DNA of 64,000 nucleotides from an uncultured Acidimicrobiales bacterium (GTDB lineage: Bacteria > Actinomycetota > Acidimicrobiia > Acidimicrobiales > SHLQ01). Numbering within the stretch: the first letter of the stretch is position 1; every line of letters begins with the position of its first letter. Location of the stretch: assembly GCA_938038785.1 (NCBI GenBank), contig CALHTB010000047.1, positions 1-64,000 on the forward strand, written 5' to 3'. Shown here in pieces: positions 6,093 through 14,156 of the stretch. A model generated the notes under the pieces. That model saw only the letters and a program-made list of their open reading frames with translations. It did not search any database and was not told where the DNA came from. The position numbers and the translations under genes were made by a program.

Positions 6093-7622
6093 ATGACGGC
6101 TGCCATCGAGCTCACCGGCATTACGAAACGATTTCCGGGCGTTATCGCCAACGACAACGTCAACCTGACGGTCAAGAAGGGCGAGATTCACGCCATCTGC
6201 GGCGAGAACGGCGCAGGTAAGTCCACCCTGATGAAGATCCTGTACGGCATGCAATCCGCCGACGAAGGGACGATGAAGGTCTACGGCGACGTCGTCAACT
6301 TCAACACGCCAAACGACGCCATCGACCGTGGCATCGGCATGGTCCACCAGCACTTCATGTTGGCCGACCAGCTCACCGTCCTCGAGAACATCATCCTCGG
6401 GGCCGAGCCCACCTCGGGCGGTGTGATCAAGTTCAAAGAAGCCGAAGCACATCTGGCTCAGGTCGCTGCTGACTATGGCCTCACGATCGACCCCAACGAC
6501 ATGGTCGAAACGCTCGAAGTTGGCGAACGTCAGCGTGTCGAGATCATCAAAGTGCTGTACCGCGGCGCGGACATCCTTATCCTCGACGAGCCAACAGCTG
6601 TGCTCGTACCTCAAGAGGTCGAGGCACTGTTCGACAACATGCGCGAACTCAAAGCTGCAGGGTCGACGATCATCTTTATCGACCACAAGCTCGACGAAGT
6701 ACTCGAGATTTCTGACAGCATCACCGTGCTCCGCCACGGCAAGACGGTTGCCAGCATGGCCAACGATGGTGTCACCGCACACGACCTCGCCGAGCTCATG
6801 GTCGGCAGCGAGCTGCCCACCCCCGACACCGCCGAGTCCACCGTCACCGACACTGTGGCGCTCGAGGTTCAAGGCGTAACAGTGAAAGCCGAGGACGGCC
6901 GGGATGTCGTCGAGAACATCAACTTCTCGATTCACAAGGGCGAAATTCTGGGAATCGCTGGTGTGGAAGGAAACGGCCAGGGCGAGCTGATCGATGCGAT
7001 TATCGGCACTACTGATGTCAGCGCTGGCTCCATTGACCTACATGGGGTGAACATCACCAAGATGTCGGTCCGCAAACGCCGCGAGCTCGGTATTGGCTAT
7101 GTGCCCGAAGATCGCCATCACGAGGGGTTGATGCTCGACTCTCCACTCTGGGAGAACGCAGCACTCGGTCATCAAACCCAGGCCCCATACGGCTCCCGGT
7201 GGTTGATCAACCGCGATGGGGCTCGGAACCAGACCGAGCTCATCAAGGAACAGTTCGACGTTCGCACACCCAACATCGATGTCTCGGCCCACGCCTTGTC
7301 CGGCGGCAATCAGCAGAAGTTGATCATCGGCCGCGAGCTGACGTCGAACCCGTCGTTGCTCATTGCCGCCCACCCCACCCGAGGCATCGACGTGGGAGCC
7401 CAGGCCGCCGTATGGGAGCAGATCCGCACGGCTCGGGCAGAGGGCTTGGCTACGTTGCTCATCTCGGCCGACCTCGACGAGCTCATTGGCTTGTCCGACA
7501 CCATTGTGGTCATGCTTCGTGGTCGGTTGGTCGCTCGCCTCGCCCCCGAAGACGTAACCCCACGCGATCTTGGCGCCTACATGACCGGCGCTGCCACCCA
7601 AAACACCGACGAGGCCGCCTGA
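6093..7622 (+). CDS. Nucleoside-type ABC importer, duplicated ATP-binding subunit
   Basis: 509 residues with two fused ABC ATPase domains, as in sugar and nucleoside (BMP-type) importers. The first has Walker A GENGAGKST (37-45), the typical VHQHFML Q-loop and signature LEVGERQRVEI. The second has a degenerate Walker A (GVEGNGQGE) and a good signature LSGGNQQKLIIGREL. The ATG at 6093 is chosen over upstream in-frame codons because a GGGGAGG ribosome site precedes it and homologues begin here. The stop TGA shares one base with the ATG of the next permease. Confidence 0.93.
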   Translation: MTAAIELTGITKRFPGVIANDNVNLTVKKGEIHAICGENGAGKSTLMKILYGMQSADEGTMKVYGDVVNFNTPNDAIDRGIGMVHQHFMLADQLTVLENIILGAEPTSGGVIKFKEAEAHLAQVAADYGLTIDPNDMVETLEVGERQRVEIIKVLYRGADILILDEPTAVLVPQEVEALFDNMRELKAAGSTIIFIDHKLDEVLEISDSITVLRHGKTVASMANDGVTAHDLAELMVGSELPTPDTAESTVTDTVALEVQGVTVKAEDGRDVVENINFSIHKGEILGIAGVEGNGQGELIDAIIGTTDVSAGSIDLHGVNITKMSVRKRRELGIGYVPEDRHHEGLMLDSPLWENAALGHQTQAPYGSRWLINRDGARNQTELIKEQFDVRTPNIDVSAHALSGGNQQKLIIGRELTSNPSLLIAAHPTRGIDVGAQAAVWEQIRTARAEGLATLLISADLDELIGLSDTIVVMLRGRLVARLAPEDVTPRDLGAYMTGAATQNTDEAA

Positions 7623-8755
7623 TGCGCCGAATGCTCTTTTCTCTTGCAGCGCCCGTCGGTGCGTTTGTGGTGACCATCATCATCTCGTCGATCGCGCTCA
7701 TGCTCTTCGGCTCGAACCCGATCTCGGCGTTTGGGGACATGCTCGGCCACGCGGCCAAGCTCGAAACCCAAGTCGACATCCTCAACCGGGCCACGCCGCT
7801 CTACATCTCGGCAATCGCGGCGGCTATCGGGTTCCGCATGAACCTGTTCAACATCGGCGTCGAAGGCCAGTATCTGTTCGCCTTTCTGATCGCCGCCCAA
7901 GTCGGCAGCCTTGTCGTTCTCCCCCAGGTGTTCCACATACTGCTCATCACTACCGTGGCTGTTGCCGTTGGCGCAGCGTATGCAGGTATCGCTGGCGTTC
8001 TCAAGGTCACCCGCGGCGTCAACGAGGTGATCTCAACGATCATGCTCAACGCAATCGCCATCTCGGGGCTGATCGCGTTCCTGCAGCAACGCTGGCAAGC
8101 CGAGCAAGAGAACTTCACCTCGACCACCCTCGGCACAAACCCAATCGAGGAGTCCGGGCTCATCCCAAACATCAACGGCCTTCTCGAGATCTTTACCCGC
8201 GACATCGGCCAGGGCAAAGAGCTCACGGGCATGTTGATCGTGGCAGGCGTTGTTGGGTTCGGCTACCACTTCCTCCTCACCCGTATGCGCTTTGGCTTTG
8301 ATCTCCGGGCCAGCGGCATGAACCCCTTCGCTGCTCGCGCAGGTGGCGTGCCACCCAAGCAGATGGTCGTCGCTGCAATGGTGTTGTCCGGAGCGGCTGC
8401 CGGGCTGATTGGCTTGGTCGAGCTCAACGAAAAGGCAAAGTTCTCGCCGAACCCGATCAAAGGGCTTGGCTTTGCCGGAATCGCCGTTGCGCTTCTCGGC
8501 AGAAACCATCCGGCAGGCATGATCTTCGCGGCGTTGCTGTTTGCGTTCCTCGACGTCTCTGCGGGCATCTTGCAAAACACCCAGGCAGCCACGAAGGAGA
8601 TCGTCAACATCATGCAGGGCATCGTGTTGCTCGTTGCGGTGATTGCCTACGGCGTTACCGGACGCATCCAAGCACGAGAGGAAGCGCGGGCCACAGCTGA
8701 AGCGCTCCAAGAGACCGAAGGCCGAGTGACAGAAGGCACTGAGGTGGCAGTATGA
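7622..8755 (+). CDS. Nucleoside-type ABC importer permease 1
   Basis: 377 residues, all strongly hydrophobic with about ten membrane spans. It carries the inner-membrane signature of the BPD_transp_2 family (GFRMNLFNIGVEGQY and the GxxxxAARAGGVPPKQ coupling segment). The ATG at 7622 overlaps the stop of the ATPase gene (TGATG), and the 3' end overlaps the second permease by ATGA. The longer frame beginning at 7199 is inside the ATPase gene and is not used. It forms the membrane channel with the 8752-9990 product. Confidence 0.92.
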   Translation: MRRMLFSLAAPVGAFVVTIIISSIALMLFGSNPISAFGDMLGHAAKLETQVDILNRATPLYISAIAAAIGFRMNLFNIGVEGQYLFAFLIAAQVGSLVVLPQVFHILLITTVAVAVGAAYAGIAGVLKVTRGVNEVISTIMLNAIAISGLIAFLQQRWQAEQENFTSTTLGTNPIEESGLIPNINGLLEIFTRDIGQGKELTGMLIVAGVVGFGYHFLLTRMRFGFDLRASGMNPFAARAGGVPPKQMVVAAMVLSGAAAGLIGLVELNEKAKFSPNPIKGLGFAGIAVALLGRNHPAGMIFAALLFAFLDVSAGILQNTQAATKEIVNIMQGIVLLVAVIAYGVTGRIQAREEARATAEALQETEGRVTEGTEVAV

Positions 8756-9990
8756 GCAAGTTCAACGAGCTTCCTGCCTGGCTCCGCTGGCCGATTTACG
8801 CTCTCCTCGGCATTCTGCTGCTGACGCTCGTACAGATCATCAGTGATACCGATCGCCTCACAAGGGTGTCGACCTCGCGCGAGATGCTTCGCTGGGCGGT
8901 GCCGATCTTCCTTGCAGGCCTCGGTGGCCTGTTCAGCGAACGAGCTGGTGTGGTCAACATTGGGCTCGAGGGCATGGTCATTCTTGGCATGTGGTTCGGC
9001 GCGTGGGGTTCGATCACCTACGGGCCGTGGATCGGCTTACTCATCGGCATCTTCGGCGGAGCCCTCGGTGGTTTGTTGCACGCAATCGCCACCGTGACCT
9101 TCAACGTCGACCACATTATTTCCGGGGTGGCGATCAACATCCTGGCGCCCGCGATAACCAGATATTTGTCCGACGAGGTCTGGGCGTCTCCGACTACCTC
9201 GCCCGCAACCTCCACCCCCGATCGCTACGACCTACCGATCCTCGGCGGCGGCACGGTTGGAGGCTGGGAATCGCCCGACATCTTGCAATCGGTTGCTCAA
9301 CGGGAGTGGTTCTTCGTCAGCGAGACCGCCGAGCTCTTACGCGGGTTGACGACCAACTTGCACTTCGTGTCGATCGTTTCGCTTCTGCTCGTGCCGTTCA
9401 CCTCGTGGTTGATCTGGCGAACCCGGTTTGGCCTTCGTCTCCGAATCTCTGGCGAGAACCCAAACGCAGGTGAAGCCCAAGGCATAAACATCGTGTTCTA
9501 CAAGTACGTCGGCGTCATTATCTCCGGCGGTCTCGCGGGCCTCGGCGGCGCCTTTATCTCAACCGAGCTATCGGGCCTCTTCCAAGGAGGCAACAGCGCT
9601 GGCCGTGGCTTTATCGGCCTTGCCGCCTTGATCTTCGGCAACTGGCGACCAGGTGGCGTGCTGTTCGGCGCTCTGCTCTTTGGTTACGTATTCGGGCTCG
9701 ACCTCAAAGACCTCGACGGAACGGCCTCTCACGCGCTATTGCTTGTGAACACCATCGTCCTCGCCGGCGTCGTTGTGTGGGCTCTCGCCCGCAAGCGAAT
9801 CAGCGACGCGGTGCTTGCAGGTCTGTTGGGCCTCGGCGCCTTCTACTGGTGGCTTAGCGCCGAGGCGGTTCCCGGTTGGTGGAGCAACATCTTGCCGTAC
9901 GTGCTTGTCCTTCTCGTCCTGGTCTTCTTTGCACAGCGGCTGCGAATGCCGGTGGCGCTCGGCCAGCCCTACAGAAAGGGCGGCAGGTAA
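8752..9990 (+). CDS. Nucleoside-type ABC importer permease 2
   Basis: 412 residues of the same BPD_transp_2 family as the upstream permease, with the matching motif GLFSERAGVVNIGLEGMV and coupling segment GENPNAGEAQGINIVFYKY. Two distinct permeases plus one duplicated ATPase and a BMP lipoprotein are the complete set for a nucleoside-type importer. The C-terminus carries extra membrane spans after the usual end and a basic tail RKGGR. It starts within the previous gene (ATGA) and is followed after 3 bp by the dioxygenase gene. Confidence 0.92.
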   Translation: MSKFNELPAWLRWPIYALLGILLLTLVQIISDTDRLTRVSTSREMLRWAVPIFLAGLGGLFSERAGVVNIGLEGMVILGMWFGAWGSITYGPWIGLLIGIFGGALGGLLHAIATVTFNVDHIISGVAINILAPAITRYLSDEVWASPTTSPATSTPDRYDLPILGGGTVGGWESPDILQSVAQREWFFVSETAELLRGLTTNLHFVSIVSLLLVPFTSWLIWRTRFGLRLRISGENPNAGEAQGINIVFYKYVGVIISGGLAGLGGAFISTELSGLFQGGNSAGRGFIGLAALIFGNWRPGGVLFGALLFGYVFGLDLKDLDGTASHALLLVNTIVLAGVVVWALARKRISDAVLAGLLGLGAFYWWLSAEAVPGWWSNILPYVLVLLVLVFFAQRLRMPVALGQPYRKGGR

Positions 9991-9993
9991 GCC

Positions 9994-10854
9994 ATGTCCG
10001 CGCTGTTCCCGGCGTCAGACTTCACCACCAACGGTGTTGCGGTGTTCCCCGGCGCCGTCAGCGAGGATGCACTCGTCGGCCTCCGGAAAGAGATCGCTCG
10101 GCTCGTCGACGACTTTGACCCGAGCGGCGTCACCACGGTGTTCTCGACCGACGAGGGTCAGGGCCATGCTCGCGACGACTACTTCCTCACCTCAGGTGAC
10201 AAGACCCGATTCTTCTTTGAAGATGGAGTCCTGTCCGAGACAGGCGACTTGCTCGTCGACAAACACCAGGCGCTGAACAAGATCGGGCACGCCATGCACG
10301 ATCTCGACCCAGCGTTCTCCGACTTCTGCCGGTCGTACCCGTTCGCAAACGCTGCTGCTGAAGTCGGCATGGCCAACCCGCAATTGCTGCAGTCGATGGT
10401 GATCTTTAAGAACCCCGGGATCGGCGGTGAGGTCACCCCACACACCGACCACACGTTCTTGTGGACCGAGCCGCAGAGCGTGATTGGCTTCTGGCTGGCC
10501 GTCGATGAGGCAACCCAGGAGAACGGCTGTCTTTGGGCCCTTCCCGGAGCCCACACCATTCCGGTGAAGTCCCGCTTCGTCCGCAACGCTGATAACACCG
10601 GCACCGTTATGCAGACCCTTGACGCGACTTCGTACCCAGACGAAGGCTGGGTTCCCCTCGAGGCTGCTCCCGGCACGCTGATTGCTCTTCATGGCACGTT
10701 GCCGCACCGCAGCGAGCCGAATACGTCAGCGAAGTCCCGCCTGGCGTTCACGCTTCATTGCATCGAAGCCGAAGCCGAGTGGTCAGACAAAAACTGGCTC
10801 CAACGTCCCGACATGCCCTTCACGGGCTTTTTGGCTAATCCATTCCCAAAATGA
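9994..10854 (+). CDS. Phytanoyl-CoA dioxygenase family protein (PHYHD1-like)
   Basis: 286 residues. An Fe(II)/2-oxoglutarate oxygenase of the PhyH family. The facial triad is visible as H150-x-D152 (TPHTDHTF) and H238 (TLPHRS), with R249 (SRLAF) as probable 2-oxoglutarate anchor. The DYFLTSGDKTRFFFEDGV and LNKIGHAMHDLDP stretches resemble the human PHYHD1 branch rather than fatty-acyl PAHX, by memory. It starts 3 bp after the importer permease, so it is part of the operon. Its substrate may be what the importer brings in or a derivative; this is inference. Confidence 0.88.
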   Translation: MSALFPASDFTTNGVAVFPGAVSEDALVGLRKEIARLVDDFDPSGVTTVFSTDEGQGHARDDYFLTSGDKTRFFFEDGVLSETGDLLVDKHQALNKIGHAMHDLDPAFSDFCRSYPFANAAAEVGMANPQLLQSMVIFKNPGIGGEVTPHTDHTFLWTEPQSVIGFWLAVDEATQENGCLWALPGAHTIPVKSRFVRNADNTGTVMQTLDATSYPDEGWVPLEAAPGTLIALHGTLPHRSEPNTSAKSRLAFTLHCIEAEAEWSDKNWLQRPDMPFTGFLANPFPK

Positions 10855-10950
10855 GCCCGAAGCTGCGAAGCCGGTTCGGGCGGTCGCGGCCTCCGGCTAA
10901 CCGCCGAGCATCAAGGAGCCCCCATGCGACGGCTTGCGACCGCGGCGAAA
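10855..10950. other. Intergenic region with a hairpin and a mosaic-repeat fragment
   Basis: A GCCCGAA...TTCGGGC inverted repeat (10855-10881) follows the dioxygenase stop. Beyond it a GCCTCCGGC...CCGAGCATC...GGAGC stretch resembles the dispersed mosaic repeat at 24.99-25.05 kb. It separates two convergent genes. Confidence 0.45.
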
Positions 10951-11895
10951 TCAGCCAAAGACGGCGTTGATCTGTTCTTGGAGTTGAGATTCGCCGAGGC
11001 TGCCGAACTTCTCGATTGAACCGTCAGCGCGTTGGAGGACGAAGGCCGGTTGGGTGCCGATGCCGTACTCGCGCCAGATGTCACCGTTCTCGTCCATGAT
11101 GTTGGGGAAGATCCCAACACCAGTGCCGTCGACAAAGGCGCTCATGGCGTTCCCTCCGTCGAGGCCACCAACTCCAAGGACCGTTAGGCCCGGGTTGGCT
11201 GTTGCTACCCGTGCGACCGCACCGGCTTCGCTTCGACACGTCGGTCACCAGGGCGCCCAGAACCAAAGCACCGTATCGGTGCCCTCGATGGAGTTCAGAT
11301 CGAACTGACCGCCGCCGACCAAGCTCACTTGGCGGCCTGCGGGCGCCGCTGTCGTGGTGGTAGTCGTCGTGGTTGTCGTGGTCGTTGTTGTCGTTGTTGA
11401 AGTAGTGGTTGTTGTCGTTGTTGTCGGCGCTGCAGTGTTGTTGGTTGGCGCGGTTGTCGTCGTAGTTTCCGGCGCCTCGGTCGTTGTTTCAGGAGCTGCA
11501 GTTGTGGTTTCGGCGGTACCGTCCTCGTCTGCGTCACCGTCGGAGACAGCCTCGGTCGTTTCGGGCGGCTCGGGTGCTGCGGTTGTGGTTTCCGCGGACT
11601 CTGGCTCGGGGCCAGCTTCCTCCTCGTCATCAGCCTCGACCGGGCCAGACGTGGTCGTTACAGCTGCGTCGGCATCGACGACCGGCTCATCGTCAACCGT
11701 TGCTTCGGCTTCGTCCGCCGTGCTCGTCGTGGCAGCGGTGACAGGAACCGTGTCGGATGCGGCTGGCTCGGCGGTGGATGTGTCGGCGGTGGATGTGTCA
11801 GTGGCGACTTCGTCCGCGCCGCCGCACGCCGTAGCAAACAGAGCTACAGACAGGAGGAGGGCGTGCCGGCGACGAGGACGCATGGAGGACACCAT
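10951..11895 (-). CDS. Selenocysteine-containing DsbE/MPT53-like thioredoxin-fold lipoprotein (UPTC active site)
   Basis: 314 codons read as one gene with the in-frame TGA at 11247-11245 decoded as selenocysteine (residue 217 if ATG 11895 is used; ATG 11883 is the alternative). The N-terminus is a lipoprotein signal (RRRH, then LLLSVALFATAC, Cys24). A long Ala/Glu/Thr-rich region including a poly-threonine run precedes a thioredoxin-fold domain: VLWFWAPW-Sec-PTCRSEAG, then the cis-Pro loop GTQPAFVL. The order and spacing match actinobacterial DsbE/MPT53 proteins, where Sec is normally Cys. It is an extracytoplasmic thiol oxidoreductase. DUF72 lies 61 bp upstream on the same strand. Ordinary gene callers would split it into a truncated lipoprotein and an orphan fragment. 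Confidence 0.88.
11209..11225 (-). promoter_or_regulatory. Predicted bacterial SECIS element of the DsbE-like gene
   Basis: Read on the minus strand the segment is CCGGTGCGGTCGCACGG. CC and GTGC pair with GCAC and GG, leaving one bulged G on the 5' side and a GGUC tetraloop. The loop begins 27 nt after the UGA, inside the accepted bacterial spacing range. The E. coli fdhF SECIS has the same GGUC loop and a single 5' bulge (there a U). Confidence 0.75.
11345..11430 (-). repeat. Low-complexity tract encoding the poly-threonine linker
   Basis: A run of ACN codons (read as GTN on the plus strand) encodes more than twenty threonines broken only by single Ser residues. It links the acidic lipoprotein tether to the thioredoxin domain. 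Trinucleotide slippage could vary its length in frame. Confidence 0.85.
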
Positions 11896-11956
11896 AGTTT
11901 TCCATCGTCTGCTGCTCGATACCGCTGAAGCTCCGTTTCGAAGGATGTAAGAAGTG

Positions 11957-12820
11957 TCAGATGTCGAACAATGCAGGATCTTGCACGGGTGGAGCGTTTG
12001 GTTGCGGAGCCAATTCAGGCACCACCTCGCGCACCTCGTCGTAGAACTGTCGGGCAAGGTCGATCGCAGCTGCATTGTCGGGAGTATGGATGAAGACGAT
12101 CGGGGAACGACCGTCCACAAGCCATCGGCGCACCGTATCGACCCATGGCGACCAGAACTCTGGGTTTGCCTCCGGGCTGGTTTGCCCGATGAAGCGAACG
12201 ATAGGCGAGTCGTTCGTGGCTACGGCTCGCACAGGAACCCGAGGTTTATTCTCGAAGGCCTCGTGCTCGGCTGGGGTAACCCTCGGTCCGGCAAAGACCG
12301 CCCTCGAATCGAGAATGATGCGGTCGGCGCCGGCAGCGTAGAGCGTGTCGTTCAGCCGCCGCTCGATTTCGCCGCCGTCGAAGAAGTCGAGATGGCGAAC
12401 CTCGACGGCGTAGCGCACTTCGGTTGGTAGGCCGCCGAGAAACCTTTCGAGCACGCCGAGGTCAGATGGTCCAAACGATGCCGGGAGCTGGATGGCCACC
12501 GGATGCATCTTCGACAAGCACGGCTCGAGCACGTCAAAGAACTCACGAACGAGCTCATCTGTGTGCCGCAACTTACGGTCGTGGGTGACGGTGCGGGGAA
12601 ACTTGAACACGAACCGAAACTCGTCGGGAGTCAAAGACGCCCAACGGCTCGAGGTCTCGAGGCTCGGCAACGCGTAGAAGGTGGTGTTGCCTTCGACCGC
12701 AGACACCAACGACGAATATGCGGCAAGCTCGCCCCCGCTTGGTGTCGAAGCCGGGATGCTCCGTCCTGGCCACGCCGCGTTCGTCCACATTGCGCAGCCA
12801 ACTCGAAGTGTTCCGATCAC
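11957..12820 (-). CDS. DUF72 (YecE-like) TIM-barrel protein
   Basis: 287 residues from GTG 12820 (VIGTLRVGCAMWTNAAWPG). DUF72 hallmarks are GNTTFYALPS, FKFPRTVTHDRKL, a YAVEVRHLDFF segment and VRFIGQT near the C-terminal third. The family has a TIM-barrel fold and no agreed activity. The long open frame up to 13318 is rejected because it runs antisense into the flavoprotein gene and homology begins here. It is divergent from the reductase gene, and the DsbE-like selenoprotein gene follows on the same strand. Confidence 0.85.
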   Translation of the reverse strand: MIGTLRVGCAMWTNAAWPGRSIPASTPSGGELAAYSSLVSAVEGNTTFYALPSLETSSRWASLTPDEFRFVFKFPRTVTHDRKLRHTDELVREFFDVLEPCLSKMHPVAIQLPASFGPSDLGVLERFLGGLPTEVRYAVEVRHLDFFDGGEIERRLNDTLYAAGADRIILDSRAVFAGPRVTPAEHEAFENKPRVPVRAVATNDSPIVRFIGQTSPEANPEFWSPWVDTVRRWLVDGRSPIVFIHTPDNAAAIDLARQFYDEVREVVPELAPQPNAPPVQDPALFDI

Positions 12821-12883
12821 GTGCCCAACGTAACTCCGGCACAGGCAGCGGTTCCATGCGAGGTCGATGGCAAACTTAATGAC

Positions 12884-14107
12884 ATGACCCCAATGTCGGC
12901 TGACGTCCTTGTCATCGGTGCCGGACCTGCAGGAGCTGCTGCAGCGATCCAGGCGGCGCGGGGCGGTGCTTCTGTCGTTGTATTCGACAAAGCGCCGTAC
13001 GGCCGTGACAAGGTGTGCGGCGATGGGTTGACGCCGAGAGCCATCGGCGCACTCAACGACCTGCAGATCCCGATCGATGGCGCGCACCACATCGTTGGGC
13101 TTCGAATGATCGCCAACTCCACCGTGCGCGAGCTCGACTGGCCCGGTGGTGGTCGCTTTCCAAACCATGGAGCTGTTTGGCCCCGACGCCGCCTCGACGC
13201 TGCGCTCATCGATGCAGCAACTGAAGCTGGCGCAGAGGTCATTTGGGAAACCGAAGCCCTCCCGATCCTCGACGGCGACCGCGTCATCGGCGTCGTTGCT
13301 GACGGCAAGACCTGGCACGCGCCAATGACCGTTATCGCCACCGGCGCACCTGGCAAGGTGGCCAAGATGCTGGGTACCGACCGGGTTGAGGACGAGCCGT
13401 TCGGTCTCGCCATCCGGGCCTACGTACCGTCAGATCGTCACGACAGCCAGCACCTCGAAGCGTGTCTTACCCTCAAAGACGAACATGGCACAGCTGTTCC
13501 CGGCTACGGCTGGATGTTCCCCGCTGGTGATGGAACCGTGAACATTGGCGCTGGAGCGCTAAGCACCATGCGCGGGTTCAAGAAGCTCAACCTGAACACA
13601 CTTCTCAGCGACTATCGCAAGCTCGTTCAAGAAGACTGGGGCTTGGGCGAGTTCGTCGAGCGGCCACGGGCCTGGCGCCTACCAATGAGCGCGCAACGCC
13701 GCCATGGCGATGGCTGGGTGGCAATCGGCGATGCAGCGGGTCTCATCAACCCAATGAACGGCGAGGGAATCGACTACGGCCTCGAAAGCGGCATGCTCGC
13801 ATCCGACCTCTTCCTTGAGAACCCGGCCACCGCTGCGGTTCGCTACGACGTCGAGGTAGGCGAACGGTTCGACGCTTTTCTGAGCACCGGCCGGCGGTTT
13901 AGCTTCCTTATCGGCCACCCGTGGATTCTGAAGTCGGGTCTTCGCCTCGCTGTGGGCACCGACGCAATCGCGAAGATCACCCTGCAGGTCATGGGTAACC
14001 TGGTCGATGGCCAAACGCCAGGAGCAGCTGGCCGTATCTTCCGCCTGACCGATAAGGCGCTGCAGACTGCCGATCCGGTCCTGCGCAAAACCCGCGCAGC
14101 GGCGTAG
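12884..14107 (+). CDS. Geranylgeranyl reductase family flavoprotein (MenJ-like)
   Basis: 407 residues from ATG 12884 (MTPMSADV; ATG 12893 is also possible). The N-terminal Rossmann motif VIGAGPAGAAAA binds FAD, followed by the family motif DKVCGDGLTPRAI and a second FAD motif VAIGDAAGLINPMNGEGIDYG. In Actinobacteria this family includes MenJ, which saturates one isoprene unit of the menaquinone tail. A role in menaquinone or isoprenoid reduction is likely, but close relatives act on other polyprenyl lipids. The upstream frame from 12503 overlaps the divergent DUF72 gene and is not used. Confidence 0.85.
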   Translation: MTPMSADVLVIGAGPAGAAAAIQAARGGASVVVFDKAPYGRDKVCGDGLTPRAIGALNDLQIPIDGAHHIVGLRMIANSTVRELDWPGGGRFPNHGAVWPRRRLDAALIDAATEAGAEVIWETEALPILDGDRVIGVVADGKTWHAPMTVIATGAPGKVAKMLGTDRVEDEPFGLAIRAYVPSDRHDSQHLEACLTLKDEHGTAVPGYGWMFPAGDGTVNIGAGALSTMRGFKKLNLNTLLSDYRKLVQEDWGLGEFVERPRAWRLPMSAQRRHGDGWVAIGDAAGLINPMNGEGIDYGLESGMLASDLFLENPATAAVRYDVEVGERFDAFLSTGRRFSFLIGHPWILKSGLRLAVGTDAIAKITLQVMGNLVDGQTPGAAGRIFRLTDKALQTADPVLRKTRAAA

Positions 14108-14156
14108 GAACACAGCGAGTCGGCCGAACATCGCAATTCGTGGCACTCTTACGGGG

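Noticed and set aside
11245-11247. TGA in the DsbE-like gene as a true stop or pseudogene mutation
   Set aside because: The downstream 98 codons keep the thioredoxin fold, cis-Pro and a normal stop; the same Cys-to-TGA change occurs in a second gene; and a SECIS-like hairpin follows at the right distance.
11354-11950. Plus-strand valine-rich frame
   Set aside because: It is antisense to the poly-threonine linker of the lipoprotein; the poly-valine is a by-product of GTN repeats.
12503-12883. N-terminal extension of the flavoprotein gene
   Set aside because: It overlaps the divergent DUF72 gene and lacks similarity; the FAD motif sits at the normal distance from ATG 12884.
11957-13318. Minus-strand 453-codon frame as one long protein
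   Set aside because: Only 11957-12820 matches DUF72; the rest is antisense to the flavoprotein gene and has no recognisable similarity.
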